A DNA stretch of 64,000 bases, taken from positions 1 to 64,000 of the forward strand of contig NZ_PQSP01000004.1 of NCBI RefSeq assembly GCF_003991585.1. Reading direction: 5' to 3'. Below are positions 50,969 to 58,745 of this stretch, piece after piece. Source of the DNA: Saezia sanguinis. Lineage in GTDB: Bacteria; Pseudomonadota; Gammaproteobacteria; Burkholderiales; Burkholderiaceae_C. Numbering within the stretch: the stretch's first letter is position 1; each line of letters begins with the position of its first letter. The notes under the pieces are model-generated. The model made no database searches. It was not told where the DNA came from and saw only the letters and a program-made list of their open reading frames with translations. The translations under genes and the position numbers were made by a program.

Positions 50969-51098
50969 CGGGTCATTTTTGACCCGGCATGATTATTCTT
51001 TGAAATCAAATAGTTAGAAAAAATCGGGTCAAAAGTGGCCCGGTATGATTTTTCTTTTAAAACAACAGCTTAGCAAAAATCGGGTCAATAATGACCCG
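50969..51098. promoter_or_regulatory. Three 18-bp palindromes in 56-bp tandem repeats, candidate VasH enhancer sites
   Basis: CGGGTCA-TTTT-TGACCCG (50969-50986), CGGGTCA-AAAG-TGGCCCG (51025-51042) and CGGGTCA-ATAA-TGACCCG (51081-51098) start exactly 56 bp apart. The DNA between them is also a degenerate repeat (ATGATTNTTCTTT...AAAAAT). They lie 109-238 bp before the -24 box of hcp2. The middle copy is identical to the first palindrome at hcp1. Symmetric, repeated and upstream of a sigma-54 promoter, they fit enhancer sites for the VasH activator. Confidence 0.7.
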
Positions 51099-51205
51099 TT
51101 TTGACTTGTGGATAAGTCGAGATTCTGTGGATAACTCATTTTGCTATTGTTTGAAATGATAATTTTGTCAATGAAATCAATTTATTATGGATGATGGTCT
51201 ATAGG

Positions 51206-51221
51206 TGGCACGCGAATTGCA
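51206..51221 (+). promoter_or_regulatory. Sigma-54 promoter of hcp2 (perfect consensus)
   Basis: TGGCACGCGAATTGCA matches TGGCACG-N4-TTGCA at every conserved base; GG (51207-51208) and GC (51219-51220) are 10 nt apart. Transcription would begin near 51232, giving a leader of about 46 nt. Confidence 0.92.
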
Positions 51222-51277
51222 GTAGGGTAAAGGCTTCTGCAACAGTGCAGACAATTAACAAACTAAGGAGCATATCA

Positions 51278-51796
51278 ATGCCAACCCCAGCGTATATTTC
51301 GATCGAAGGCAAAACCCAGGGCAACATCACCCAGGGTGCATTCACAGCCGATTCCGTCGGTAACGTCTACGTCGAAGGCCACGAAGACGAAATCCTGGTC
51401 CAGGAAATCAGCCACCGTGTTACGACCCCGACCGATCCGCAAAGCGGCCAGCCCTCAGGCCAGCGCGTGCACAAACCGTTTGTCTTCACCTGTGCGCTGA
51501 ACAAAGGCGTACCACTGCTGTACCAGGCACTGACCACCGGTGAAATGCTGCCTACCGTGGAAGTCCGCTGGTATCGCACATCTGTAGATGGCAAACAGGA
51601 ACACTTCTTCTCCACCAAGCTGGAAGATGCTACGGTTGTAGACATTGACACCGTACTGCCACATGCGCAGAACGCCGACAACGCCAACTACACCCAGTTG
51701 GTCCGCGTCTCACTGGCCTACCGCAAGATCATCTGGAGCCATGAGGTCGCCGGAACCGAAGCTTCTGACGACTGGAGAGCGCCGATCGAAGGTTAA
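51278..51796 (+). CDS. hcp: Hcp tube protein (TssD), copy 2
   Basis: The start is ATG 51278 after AAGGAG. The 172-residue protein is identical in every residue to Hcp copy 1 at 28874, while the DNA differs at scattered synonymous positions. Like copy 1 it is rich in C-ending codons. It leads the hcp-PAAR-vgrG-adaptor-effector island and has its own perfect sigma-54 promoter, so expression should depend on VasH. Identity at protein level suggests both copies build the same tube, with purifying selection or past conversion. Confidence 0.97.
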   Translation: MPTPAYISIEGKTQGNITQGAFTADSVGNVYVEGHEDEILVQEISHRVTTPTDPQSGQPSGQRVHKPFVFTCALNKGVPLLYQALTTGEMLPTVEVRWYRTSVDGKQEHFFSTKLEDATVVDIDTVLPHAQNADNANYTQLVRVSLAYRKIIWSHEVAGTEASDDWRAPIEG

Positions 51797-52121
51797 TCGG
51801 ACATGTGCGCACGCATGCATATAAGGTGCAGCGCACACTCTTCCGTCTAAAGCCGGAGCATGGTTATTCCTGCTCTGGCTTGATGTGTCTTTAAAAACAG
51901 CGTTCAAGTTGGACGGCTCTATATGACCAGGCAGGTGCCCGGCAGCACGTCATAGAGCAAACGCCGTTTAATATACTCAGGCAGAAATACCGTAAGGTTT
52001 CATAGAAACTTCACACATTATTCACACAGCTACCCATAATGAAAACATACATAAAAACACAATCAGCTGCCTGTAGCCCAAAACAACAATCCAGCAGCAT
52101 TTGCATTTGGAGGACTCACCC
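51797..52121. other. hcp2-PAAR2 intergenic region with hairpins
   Basis: These 325 nt hold a hairpin at 51850-51881 (AAGCCGGAGCA / TGCTCTGGCTT, one G-T pair) that may limit read-through from hcp2. A second stem-loop lies at 51917-51957 (CTCTATATGAC / GTCATAGAG). A TATACT-like -10 lies near 51970. No gene seen. Confidence 0.5.
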
Positions 52122-52388
52122 ATGGCAAGCCGCCCCGTCGTATTAGTAGGTCATGCACACATGTGCCCGATCCATGGCCCTGGGGTCGTGGTGACCGGCT
52201 CGCCCACCAGCATACTTAATGGCCGTCCGGTGGCCCGTGTTGGCGATCTTGTCAGTTGTGGGGCCACCATCATTACCGGCTCGGCCATTGCCAGCCTGGA
52301 CGACGGGCATCCGATCGCGCGGCTGGGCGATGTCACCAGCCACGGCGGCACCCTGATTGAAGGCGAGAGCGACTGGCTGCTCGATTAA
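52122..52388 (+). CDS. PAAR-repeat spike-tip protein, copy 2
   Basis: The start is ATG 52122 behind GGAGG, giving 88 residues. The motifs GHAHMCPIHGPGVV, NGRPVARVGDLVSCG and GHPIARLGDVTSHGG are those of PAAR proteins, and the end EGESDWLLD matches copy 1. It caps the VgrG spike. No toxin domain is fused. It forms a unit with the next gene. Confidence 0.93.
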   Translation: MASRPVVLVGHAHMCPIHGPGVVVTGSPTSILNGRPVARVGDLVSCGATIITGSAIASLDDGHPIARLGDVTSHGGTLIEGESDWLLD

Positions 52389-52447
52389 ACCACTGCACAC
52401 CACCGTATCAACATCTATAACACCAACATATCAGTACAGGAATCATT

Positions 52448-54556
52448 ATGGCGCAGACAGACCTCCGATTTAGCTTTGAACCCGCACACAACGCCAGCGC
52501 CCAGGCAGGCACAGAAATCAACTTTGACGTGGTTGAATTCAAACTGACAGAGGCCCTCAATGAACCCTTCGTGCTGGAAGTTGAACTCTTAAGCGCAGAC
52601 GCCGACATCGACTTTGCCAAACTCCTGGACCAAGGCGCGCTGCTTACCATCTGGCAGGGCGCGACCGCTGTGCGCCGTGTCCATGGCGTCGTCAGCCATT
52701 TCAGCCAGGGCAACAGCGGCTTTCGCCGAACCCGTTACCACGCGGTTATCGAGCCCATGCTCTCGCGCACGCAACTGTTTTCCGACTGGAGAATCTTCCA
52801 GCAAAAGCCCGTGCCCGAAATACTGACGCAAGTATTTAATGCTGACCACGTTACCAATTTTGAACTCCAGCAGCAGCAAGCCCATCTTGCCCGCGAATAC
52901 TGCGTGCAGGCCGACGAAACCGACTTCCAGTACATCCAGCGACTGGTTGCCGAAGAAGGCTTTGTCTACCGCTTTGCCCACAGCGAGCAGGGCCACCAGA
53001 TGATCCTTACCGACGTCATCCAGACCCTGGGCGCGCTCGAAGGCAGCGACGGCGCAGACGGCACCGTCCTGTACCAGCCCACCCCGGCAGGCGACCGGCC
53101 TCAGCCCGCGCTGCACACCTTCTCCTATCACGAGCAGGTACGAACCGCACGCCAGACCCAGCGCGACTACACCTTCAAAAACCCGCGCTACAACCAGCAC
53201 CAGGCCAGCATCGGGCGCGACATGCCGGCCCAGTCCAGCGAGTACGAACGCTACGACTACCCCGGGCGCTACAAACAAGACGCCGCAGGCAGCCCCTTCA
53301 CCCAGACCCGGCTGGCTGCCTTACGGCGCGACGCCAAACTCGCCATCGCCACCGGGGACGATGCCCGCATTGAACCCGGCGTCGCCTTTGAACTCACCGG
53401 CCACCCACGCCAAAACCTCAACGCCGTGTGGCGCCCTGTCAAAGTTGAGCACTGGGGCAAACAACACACCAGCGCTGAAGAAGAAGCTGCAGGCGCGCAA
53501 GTCAGCACCAGCTATACACAAACCGCTGAACTCGTGCCTGCCGCTGCCGACTGGAAAGCCCCCCTGCCGGCCAAACCGCACCTGCATGGCCCCGAAATCG
53601 CGCACGTGGTCGGCCCGCAGGGTGAAGAAATCTACTGCGACGAATGGGGCCGTGTCAAAGTCCAGTTCCCGTGGGACCGCATCGGCCAAAACAACGAACA
53701 CAGCACCTGCTGGATCCGTGTTGCGCAGGCCTGGGGCATTGGCGGGGGCGACGGCCAGCAGTCCATTCCCCGTATCGGGCAGGAAGTCATTGTCGACTTC
53801 CTGGATGGCGACCCCGACCAGCCCATCATCACCGGGCGCACCAACGACGCGTTAAACCCCACCCCCTACGAGCTGCCCAAACACAAAACCCGCAGCACCT
53901 GGCGCAGCCACACCCACAAGGGCGAAGGCTTTAACGAAATTCGCTTTGAAGACGAAAACCAGCAGGAAGAAATCTACGTCCACGCCCAGAAAGACCAGAA
54001 TATTGAGGTGCTCAACAACGAAACCACCTGGATCGGCAACGACCGCAGTGAACACGTTGAGCACAACGAAAAAATCTTCATCGGCAACGACAGAAGCGAG
54101 CAGGTCATTAACGACGAGGCCGTCGAAATCGGGCACGACCGCAAGCACCACGTCATCAATGACGAATTCCTCAACATCGACCAGAACCAGACCATCGAAA
54201 TCGGTAACAACCGGGTAGAAACCATCCGCAACCACCGTAAAGACGACATTGCCGCCAACCACTGGGAAAAAGTCGGGGGCCATATCGAAATACAGGTCGA
54301 AGGGCACCACCAGATCGAGGCCGGGCAGCAAATCATCCGCAAAACCCAGATGTATGAACTGGGCGTGCAGGAAAAAATAGTGTTCAAAGCACCCGGCGGC
54401 AAAATCACGCTCGATGCATCGGGCATCACGCTTGAAGGCAACATCAACATCAAGGGGCCGATGAACCAGGTCGGCTCCGGCGGTGGCGAAGGCATCTCCA
54501 TCAGCGGCTCCCCGCTGGAAACACCATTTGGCGAGTGCTCGGAGAAAAGCCGATGA
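52448..54556 (+). CDS. vgrG: VgrG spike, short form without transthyretin tail
   Basis: The protein has 702 residues. The gp27-like base (~1-370) is close to the VgrG at 29908. The gp5 OB fold lies at ~386-468, and a needle of repeated units follows (~500-615: WIGNDRSEHVEHNEKIFIGN and similar). It ends in a short beta-helix (GGKITLDASGITLEGNINIK) and a Gly/Ser tail. Neither the long DUF2345 region nor the transthyretin-like tail is present; instead an adaptor gene follows with an ATGA overlap. Third codon positions are strongly C-rich, unlike the homologous vgrG at 29908. This VgrG probably delivers the VasX-like effector downstream. Confidence 0.95.
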   Translation: MAQTDLRFSFEPAHNASAQAGTEINFDVVEFKLTEALNEPFVLEVELLSADADIDFAKLLDQGALLTIWQGATAVRRVHGVVSHFSQGNSGFRRTRYHAVIEPMLSRTQLFSDWRIFQQKPVPEILTQVFNADHVTNFELQQQQAHLAREYCVQADETDFQYIQRLVAEEGFVYRFAHSEQGHQMILTDVIQTLGALEGSDGADGTVLYQPTPAGDRPQPALHTFSYHEQVRTARQTQRDYTFKNPRYNQHQASIGRDMPAQSSEYERYDYPGRYKQDAAGSPFTQTRLAALRRDAKLAIATGDDARIEPGVAFELTGHPRQNLNAVWRPVKVEHWGKQHTSAEEEAAGAQVSTSYTQTAELVPAAADWKAPLPAKPHLHGPEIAHVVGPQGEEIYCDEWGRVKVQFPWDRIGQNNEHSTCWIRVAQAWGIGGGDGQQSIPRIGQEVIVDFLDGDPDQPIITGRTNDALNPTPYELPKHKTRSTWRSHTHKGEGFNEIRFEDENQQEEIYVHAQKDQNIEVLNNETTWIGNDRSEHVEHNEKIFIGNDRSEQVINDEAVEIGHDRKHHVINDEFLNIDQNQTIEIGNNRVETIRNHRKDDIAANHWEKVGGHIEIQVEGHHQIEAGQQIIRKTQMYELGVQEKIVFKAPGGKITLDASGITLEGNINIKGPMNQVGSGGGEGISISGSPLETPFGECSEKSR

Positions 54557-55623
54557 GCGGCACCCAGCCCTATATTGACCTGATCCGCTCGCAGCGCAAC
54601 ATCAGCCAGCCGCTGTACCTGCTGGTAGACCCGCTGGAAACGGTAGATGAAGATGAGGCTTACAGCCTGGAATCGCTGGAAAACACCCTGGGCAAGGCAC
54701 GCATTGAAATTGTGCCGCGTGCCGACCTCATACACACCCCGGCCGACTGCCCGCACCTGGTGCTGCTGGCACAGGCCGGAGAACCGGCGCGTACAGGAGC
54801 GGGCTCCATCCTCAATGCCACCATCGAATACGCCCGCCACGAACATCCGGCCGAGCGGCGTTACATCTGCGGCTGGCTGCAAAGCAGCCTGGACCTCGGG
54901 CAGCTTGCCGAAGTACTGGCCCAGCGCATGACATTCGCCTCAAATACAGCTACCATTGCGGTTGTGAATGCAGCAGACCCAAGCCGCGCCAACACGCGCA
55001 TCTACCCCGTGTACGAGCCGTTGCGCCAGGAACTCATTGCCTATGAATGCCACGAAACCCATCCGGACATTCATGCCCAATGGCTGGGTGAAATATCGCA
55101 GTGGATCATTCCGGCCAGCAACCAGGGGTTCCTGTGCTTTAAGGCCGAATCAGCAGGTGCGGCAGACACCGTAAACGTAGCAGATGCCGCAAATGCAACA
55201 GATGCGGCAAATACAGCAGACAGCCCCGTTGCTCTGCCGCAAAATGCCGTCAATGCACAGATTGATGCGCCGCTGGTAGCCAACGTGCTGCGCATGTGGC
55301 AGCAGCTTGCCACCCGGCCCATCAGCGTGCAGCGGCAGCAGCAAATGCCCTTGCTGCGGCGCGGCCCGTTCGAGCTGCCTCAGGGCGCTGCCTACATGGC
55401 GCTACAGCAGTTACACGCGGCACACCGGCGCGGCCTCACCAATATGCGCGACCAGATGATGTTTGCCATCATGCGGCTCACCATGCACCCGCGCATAGAG
55501 CAACACGCTGTCATACAGGCCTGCATCGACCGCGCCATCAGGGGCGAAGACACGCTGGCTGCACAAATAGGTGCTATTTCGCATGTGCAAATGATGCGAA
55601 TCCTTCAGGAGCTGAACACATGA
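54553..55623 (+). CDS. DUF4123-like T6SS effector adaptor, copy 1
   Basis: The 356-residue protein starts at ATG 54553, overlapping the vgrG stop. The first half resembles DUF4123 adaptors: SQPLYLLVDPLE, then a CPHLVLLAQ strand, ICGWLQSSLDLGQLAEVLAQ, and RIYPVYEPLRQELIAYEC. These adaptors (Tap/VasW) load an effector on VgrG. The C-terminal half is helical and probably binds cargo. A short Ala/Asp/Thr-repeat linker separates the halves (VADAANATDAANTAD). A paralogue lies at 56684. The family call is moderately sure. Confidence 0.7.
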   Translation: MSGTQPYIDLIRSQRNISQPLYLLVDPLETVDEDEAYSLESLENTLGKARIEIVPRADLIHTPADCPHLVLLAQAGEPARTGAGSILNATIEYARHEHPAERRYICGWLQSSLDLGQLAEVLAQRMTFASNTATIAVVNAADPSRANTRIYPVYEPLRQELIAYECHETHPDIHAQWLGEISQWIIPASNQGFLCFKAESAGAADTVNVADAANATDAANTADSPVALPQNAVNAQIDAPLVANVLRMWQQLATRPISVQRQQQMPLLRRGPFELPQGAAYMALQQLHAAHRRGLTNMRDQMMFAIMRLTMHPRIEQHAVIQACIDRAIRGEDTLAAQIGAISHVQMMRILQELNT

Positions 55624-56188
55624 CCTTCACGGCCCGCTCTACCCGGCATGCACCGACGATATGCTCTGGCAGCGCAACGCGCCGGGCCCGTGTTTTTTGC
55701 CGAACGAGCGCGGTGGCGAGCGGCGGCCGGTGTTTGATCTGGTCGGTGAACTGGGCGGGGTGATTTTCCCTTACAAGATGATAGATGCGGAATACCCAGA
55801 TGCCATCACGATCGGGTTTGATGCACAGGGCGTGCAGTATATGCGGACGTTTCCACAAGGGGGTATTTCTACGCAGGGGCAGTATGTTGAAATTCTTAAC
55901 AAGCTATTAGGCGAGCCGATATTGATGCATATAAAAGAAGGCGGAAACAGTGACCGTGGAGCTAATGCACCTGCAGGGATTCCTGAAATGATGTGGGTAG
56001 GAAGTGCGGATGATTCCGTAGTTGCTATCTGGGAAACGGATTATGCATGGGCAAGGTATATCGGGAAAAGGTTTTATACCTCTGCCGCTCAGGCATCCAT
56101 CGGTGAATGCGCCCAGGCCGCTGGTGCAGAATGTAACAGGCAGCTTGCCCAGCCCCGACAGCCAGAATCGTGCGGTGATGGCAGATGA
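55620..56188 (+). pseudogene. Frameshifted composite gene: effector-type start joined to an immunity 3' half
   Basis: ATG 55620 overlaps the adaptor stop and starts MTFTARS. Restoring one C after TTC (near 55628) would give MTFHGPLYPACTDDMLWQR, and the downstream frame continues so (NAPGPCFLPNERGGERRPVF). At about base 55760 the frame passes into a sequence homologous to the second half of the exported immunity-type proteins at 57733 and 58746 (IPEMMWVGSADDSVVAIWET; AWARYIG). It then breaks off near 56100 into unrelated residues. This is a decayed fusion of a lost gene with an immunity fragment. Confidence 0.6.
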
Positions 56189-56675
56189 GCAGGTGCTGTG
56201 GCACAGCCATGCGCTGGGCCGGTTTACGCCGGGGCTGCGGTCGGAGGAACAGTTGCCGCGGCCTTTTGCGCTGGAGGTGGATAACGAGGGGCTGGACAAT
56301 ATTTCCTACGTGTATACCGATGTGATGATGCCTGCTGCGGCCGGAGACAAAAGCATGATGGCCCAGACTTACAATTACACGTCGGAATTCTGGTGCGAAC
56401 AGTACAACAAGGCGCAGGCCGCAGCGGCGGCCAAGAAGCCCAGTGTAGAGCAGATTAAAACCTACCACGTGCTGGATGTGGAGCCCGATACGCTGGACCA
56501 TGTGGTGGTGAACCTGCGCTACTGGCGCGATGTGAGCGAGCCTGATGATTATGTGGAAATGATAATTCCACGCCTGTACATGTACGCGGTGCGCGGGCAG
56601 GCCAGCACGGGGCAGGCCAATTCACATAGCGGCAGCAATGCCGGGGTAGCTGCTGCGAGCCGGGTAGCTGCATAG
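56100..56675 (+). pseudogene. 3' fragment of an unidentified protein gene
   Basis: From about 56100 a different plus frame carries protein-like sequence (RPLVQNVTGSLPSPDSQNRA; YTDVMMPAAAGDKSMMAQTY; VVVNLRYWRDVSEPDDYVEM) to a stop at 56675. The good sequence begins before the first plausible start (ATG 56178), so its 5' part is lost. It may be the 3' end of the gene whose start remains at 55620, with an immunity fragment between them. If translated from 56178 it would make 165 residues. Function unknown. Confidence 0.5.
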
Positions 56676-56683
56676 GTAAAGGA

Positions 56684-57736
56684 ATGAGTGTGGTGCAGTC
56701 ATATATAGATTTGATTCGGTCGCAGCGCGACATCAGCCAGCCGCTATACCTGCTGGTGGACCCGCTGGAAGTGGCGGACGAAGACGATTGTTTCAGCCTG
56801 GAATCGCTGGAGAACACGCTGGGCAAAGGCAGCATTGCCGTGGTGGAGCGGCCCGATTTAAGCCACACACTGGCCGACTGCCCGCACCTGGTACTGCTGG
56901 CGCAGGCCGGCGAGCCGCTTGACGGCAAGCTGGGCGATGTATTTGATGCCACCATTGAATACGCCCATAACGAACACCCGGCCGAGCGGCGTTATATTTG
57001 CGGCTGGCTGCAAAGCGGCCTGGGCCTGCATGCACTGGCGGCAGAAATTGCCCGCCGCACTGTGTACGCAGCAGCGCAGGGCGACATGATTGCAATTGCC
57101 AATGCCGATGCAGACGATGCATTGCCTGCCGGTGCCCGCATCTACCCGGTGTATGAGCCGTTGCGCCAGGAGCTGATCGCCTACGCGTGCAATGAGGCAG
57201 CCCCGCATATCCATGCGCAGTGGCTGGGGGCCATATCGCAGTGGATTGTGCCGGCAAGCAACCGGGGTTTTCTGTGCTTTAAGGCCGAGCCGGTGAGCCC
57301 GGCAGATTCGGCAAATGCAGCAAATACAGCAGACGGCCCGGTGATGTTGCCGCAAAGTGCCATTAATGCGCAGATCGACACCGCGCTGGCGGCAGATGTG
57401 CTCAGAACCTGGGTTTACCTGTGCACGCAGCCGCTTGGGCCTGAGCAGCGGCAACAAATGCCGCTGCTGGCCCGCAGCCAGTACACGCTGCCGCAAGGGG
57501 CGGTTTACATGGCCTTGCAGCAACTGCACGCGGCGCACAGCCGGGGGCTTGCAGACGCAAAAGACCGCCAGGTGTTTGCCATCATGCGGTTAACCATGCA
57601 CCCGCGCATGGAGCAGCACCCCGTGGTGCGCGAAAGAATTGACCATGCCGTCAGAAGCCCGTCATCACTGGCTGCACAGATGAGGCAGTTGTCGCATGTG
57701 CAGATCATGCGCATATTGCAGGAGCTGGATGCATGA
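56684..57736 (+). CDS. DUF4123-like T6SS effector adaptor, copy 2
   Basis: The 350-residue protein is a close paralogue of the adaptor at 54553, with the same order: SYIDLIRSQRDISQPLYLLV, ICGWLQSGLGLHALAAEIAR, RIYPVYEPLRQELIAYAC, the Ala/Asp-repeat linker and the C-terminal HVQIMRILQELDA. AAAGGA stands directly before the ATG. It is nearest to the VasX-like effector and so is probably its loader; copy 1 may have served the decayed gene. In Vibrio cholerae the DUF4123 adaptor VasW serves VasX. Confidence 0.7.
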   Translation: MSVVQSYIDLIRSQRDISQPLYLLVDPLEVADEDDCFSLESLENTLGKGSIAVVERPDLSHTLADCPHLVLLAQAGEPLDGKLGDVFDATIEYAHNEHPAERRYICGWLQSGLGLHALAAEIARRTVYAAAQGDMIAIANADADDALPAGARIYPVYEPLRQELIAYACNEAAPHIHAQWLGAISQWIVPASNRGFLCFKAEPVSPADSANAANTADGPVMLPQSAINAQIDTALAADVLRTWVYLCTQPLGPEQRQQMPLLARSQYTLPQGAVYMALQQLHAAHSRGLADAKDRQVFAIMRLTMHPRMEQHPVVRERIDHAVRSPSSLAAQMRQLSHVQIMRILQELDA

Positions 57737-58515
57737 AAAACAATACCGCCATGCCCATCAAAATGACACTGGCCATGACAGGCGCTTTGTATGGACTGCT
57801 GCTGGGTGCAGCGGTATCTGCACAGCCTGCATCACAAACAGCGCCTCATGTTGAACCAGCAGCAAGTGCAGCGGCACATACACCAACACACACACCAGCA
57901 CATGCGGTCACGCTGTACGGGCTGACGCTGGGCGAGGTGGTGCCGCAGCTTCCCGAATGCCACCCCGATGTGGCGTTTGGAAGGATTGGCGATGACATCT
58001 GCATTACCTATGCAGAAGGATTTTATTCAACAGTTGATCCACATTTGAAGTATGGTACGGCTGATGAGGTCGTGATATGGTTTCCAAATGCAATGCAGAT
58101 CAATGGGTATCCTCAGAATGTTGTTGTAGGCACGGACAAAGATGACCGGATGGTGTATTTCAGTATTCGTGCTTATGGACATGGGGAAATCACAACGGGA
58201 ATATATCCGGAACTGACGCAACAAGATCAGCAACGTTACATGGTTATGTTTAAAGAGCAATTAGGGGAGCCGGATGTTTACATCATTAGAACTCGAGGCG
58301 AAGACAGATCTATGGAAGCGATGATGAGAGATATAGCCCCAGATGGGATTCCGTCAGCGATGTGGGATGTAGCCGCTAATGGGTCTGTGATTGCAGTGTG
58401 GCTAAAAAAAGATGTTTGGGCTAAGTATGTCGGTCAATATGATGAGTCTGATTATGGACGAATAGAAATAGGCTTGAGAAGCATGTTTGCGGATGGACAG
58501 GTGCCGAACAAATAA
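57733..58515 (+). CDS. Exported immunity-type protein, copy 1
   Basis: The 260-residue protein starts at an ATG overlapping the adaptor stop. It has a signal peptide (~8-31: MTLAMTGALYGLLLGAAVSA) and a Thr/Pro/Ala-rich linker. The globular domain contains TLYGLTLGEVVPQLPECHPD and two conserved cysteines, and closes with GLRSMFADGQVPNK. No database family is recognised. Export plus position just upstream of a pore-type effector suggests periplasmic immunity. Bases 57899-58161 are ~95% identical to 58891-59153 in copy 2; the C-terminal halves differ. Confidence 0.75.
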   Translation: MKNNTAMPIKMTLAMTGALYGLLLGAAVSAQPASQTAPHVEPAASAAAHTPTHTPAHAVTLYGLTLGEVVPQLPECHPDVAFGRIGDDICITYAEGFYSTVDPHLKYGTADEVVIWFPNAMQINGYPQNVVVGTDKDDRMVYFSIRAYGHGEITTGIYPELTQQDQQRYMVMFKEQLGEPDVYIIRTRGEDRSMEAMMRDIAPDGIPSAMWDVAANGSVIAVWLKKDVWAKYVGQYDESDYGRIEIGLRSMFADGQVPNK

Positions 58516-58538
58516 AGGCATGATGGAGAAAAAGAAGA

Positions 58539-58745
58539 ATGACAAACAGTGTAGAACAAACGCATGAAGCGCTGCGGCAGCAGCAGAATGGAAACCCGCT
58601 GGTGACCGACGAGAATGTGTTCTCGGTGATGGAAGATGCAATGGATGGCGAATGTCCGCGTGACGCCCATGGCTGCAAGGCGTGCGAGCGCCGGGGGCTT
58701 GCGATGCTGTTGTGGCAAAGAGAAAGAACGAAACAGGAGAAACAG
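58539..58745 (+). pseudogene. Orphan 5' fragment of a VasX-like effector gene
   Basis: ATG 58539 opens 69 codons that match the start of the effector at 59535: NPLVTDENVFSVMEDAMDGE against NPLITEENVFSVIEDAMDGE, then HGCKACERRGL. After this the similarity stops and the frame runs on into the next immunity gene. It is a truncated copy left by a tandem duplication of effector start plus immunity gene. Confidence 0.7.

Larger units (their letters stand above)
50687..51277. other. hcp2 upstream region
   Basis: This 591-nt AT-rich region contains, in order, a terminator (50742-50770), three palindromes at a 56-bp period (50969-51098), a perfect sigma-54 promoter (51206-51221) and the hcp2 leader. 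Sequence between 50771 and 50968 shows nothing recognisable. Confidence 0.75.

Noticed and set aside
50969..51098. CRISPR-like array
   Set aside because: Only three repeats, palindromic cores of 18 bp, and spacers that are themselves similar; no cas genes in the window.
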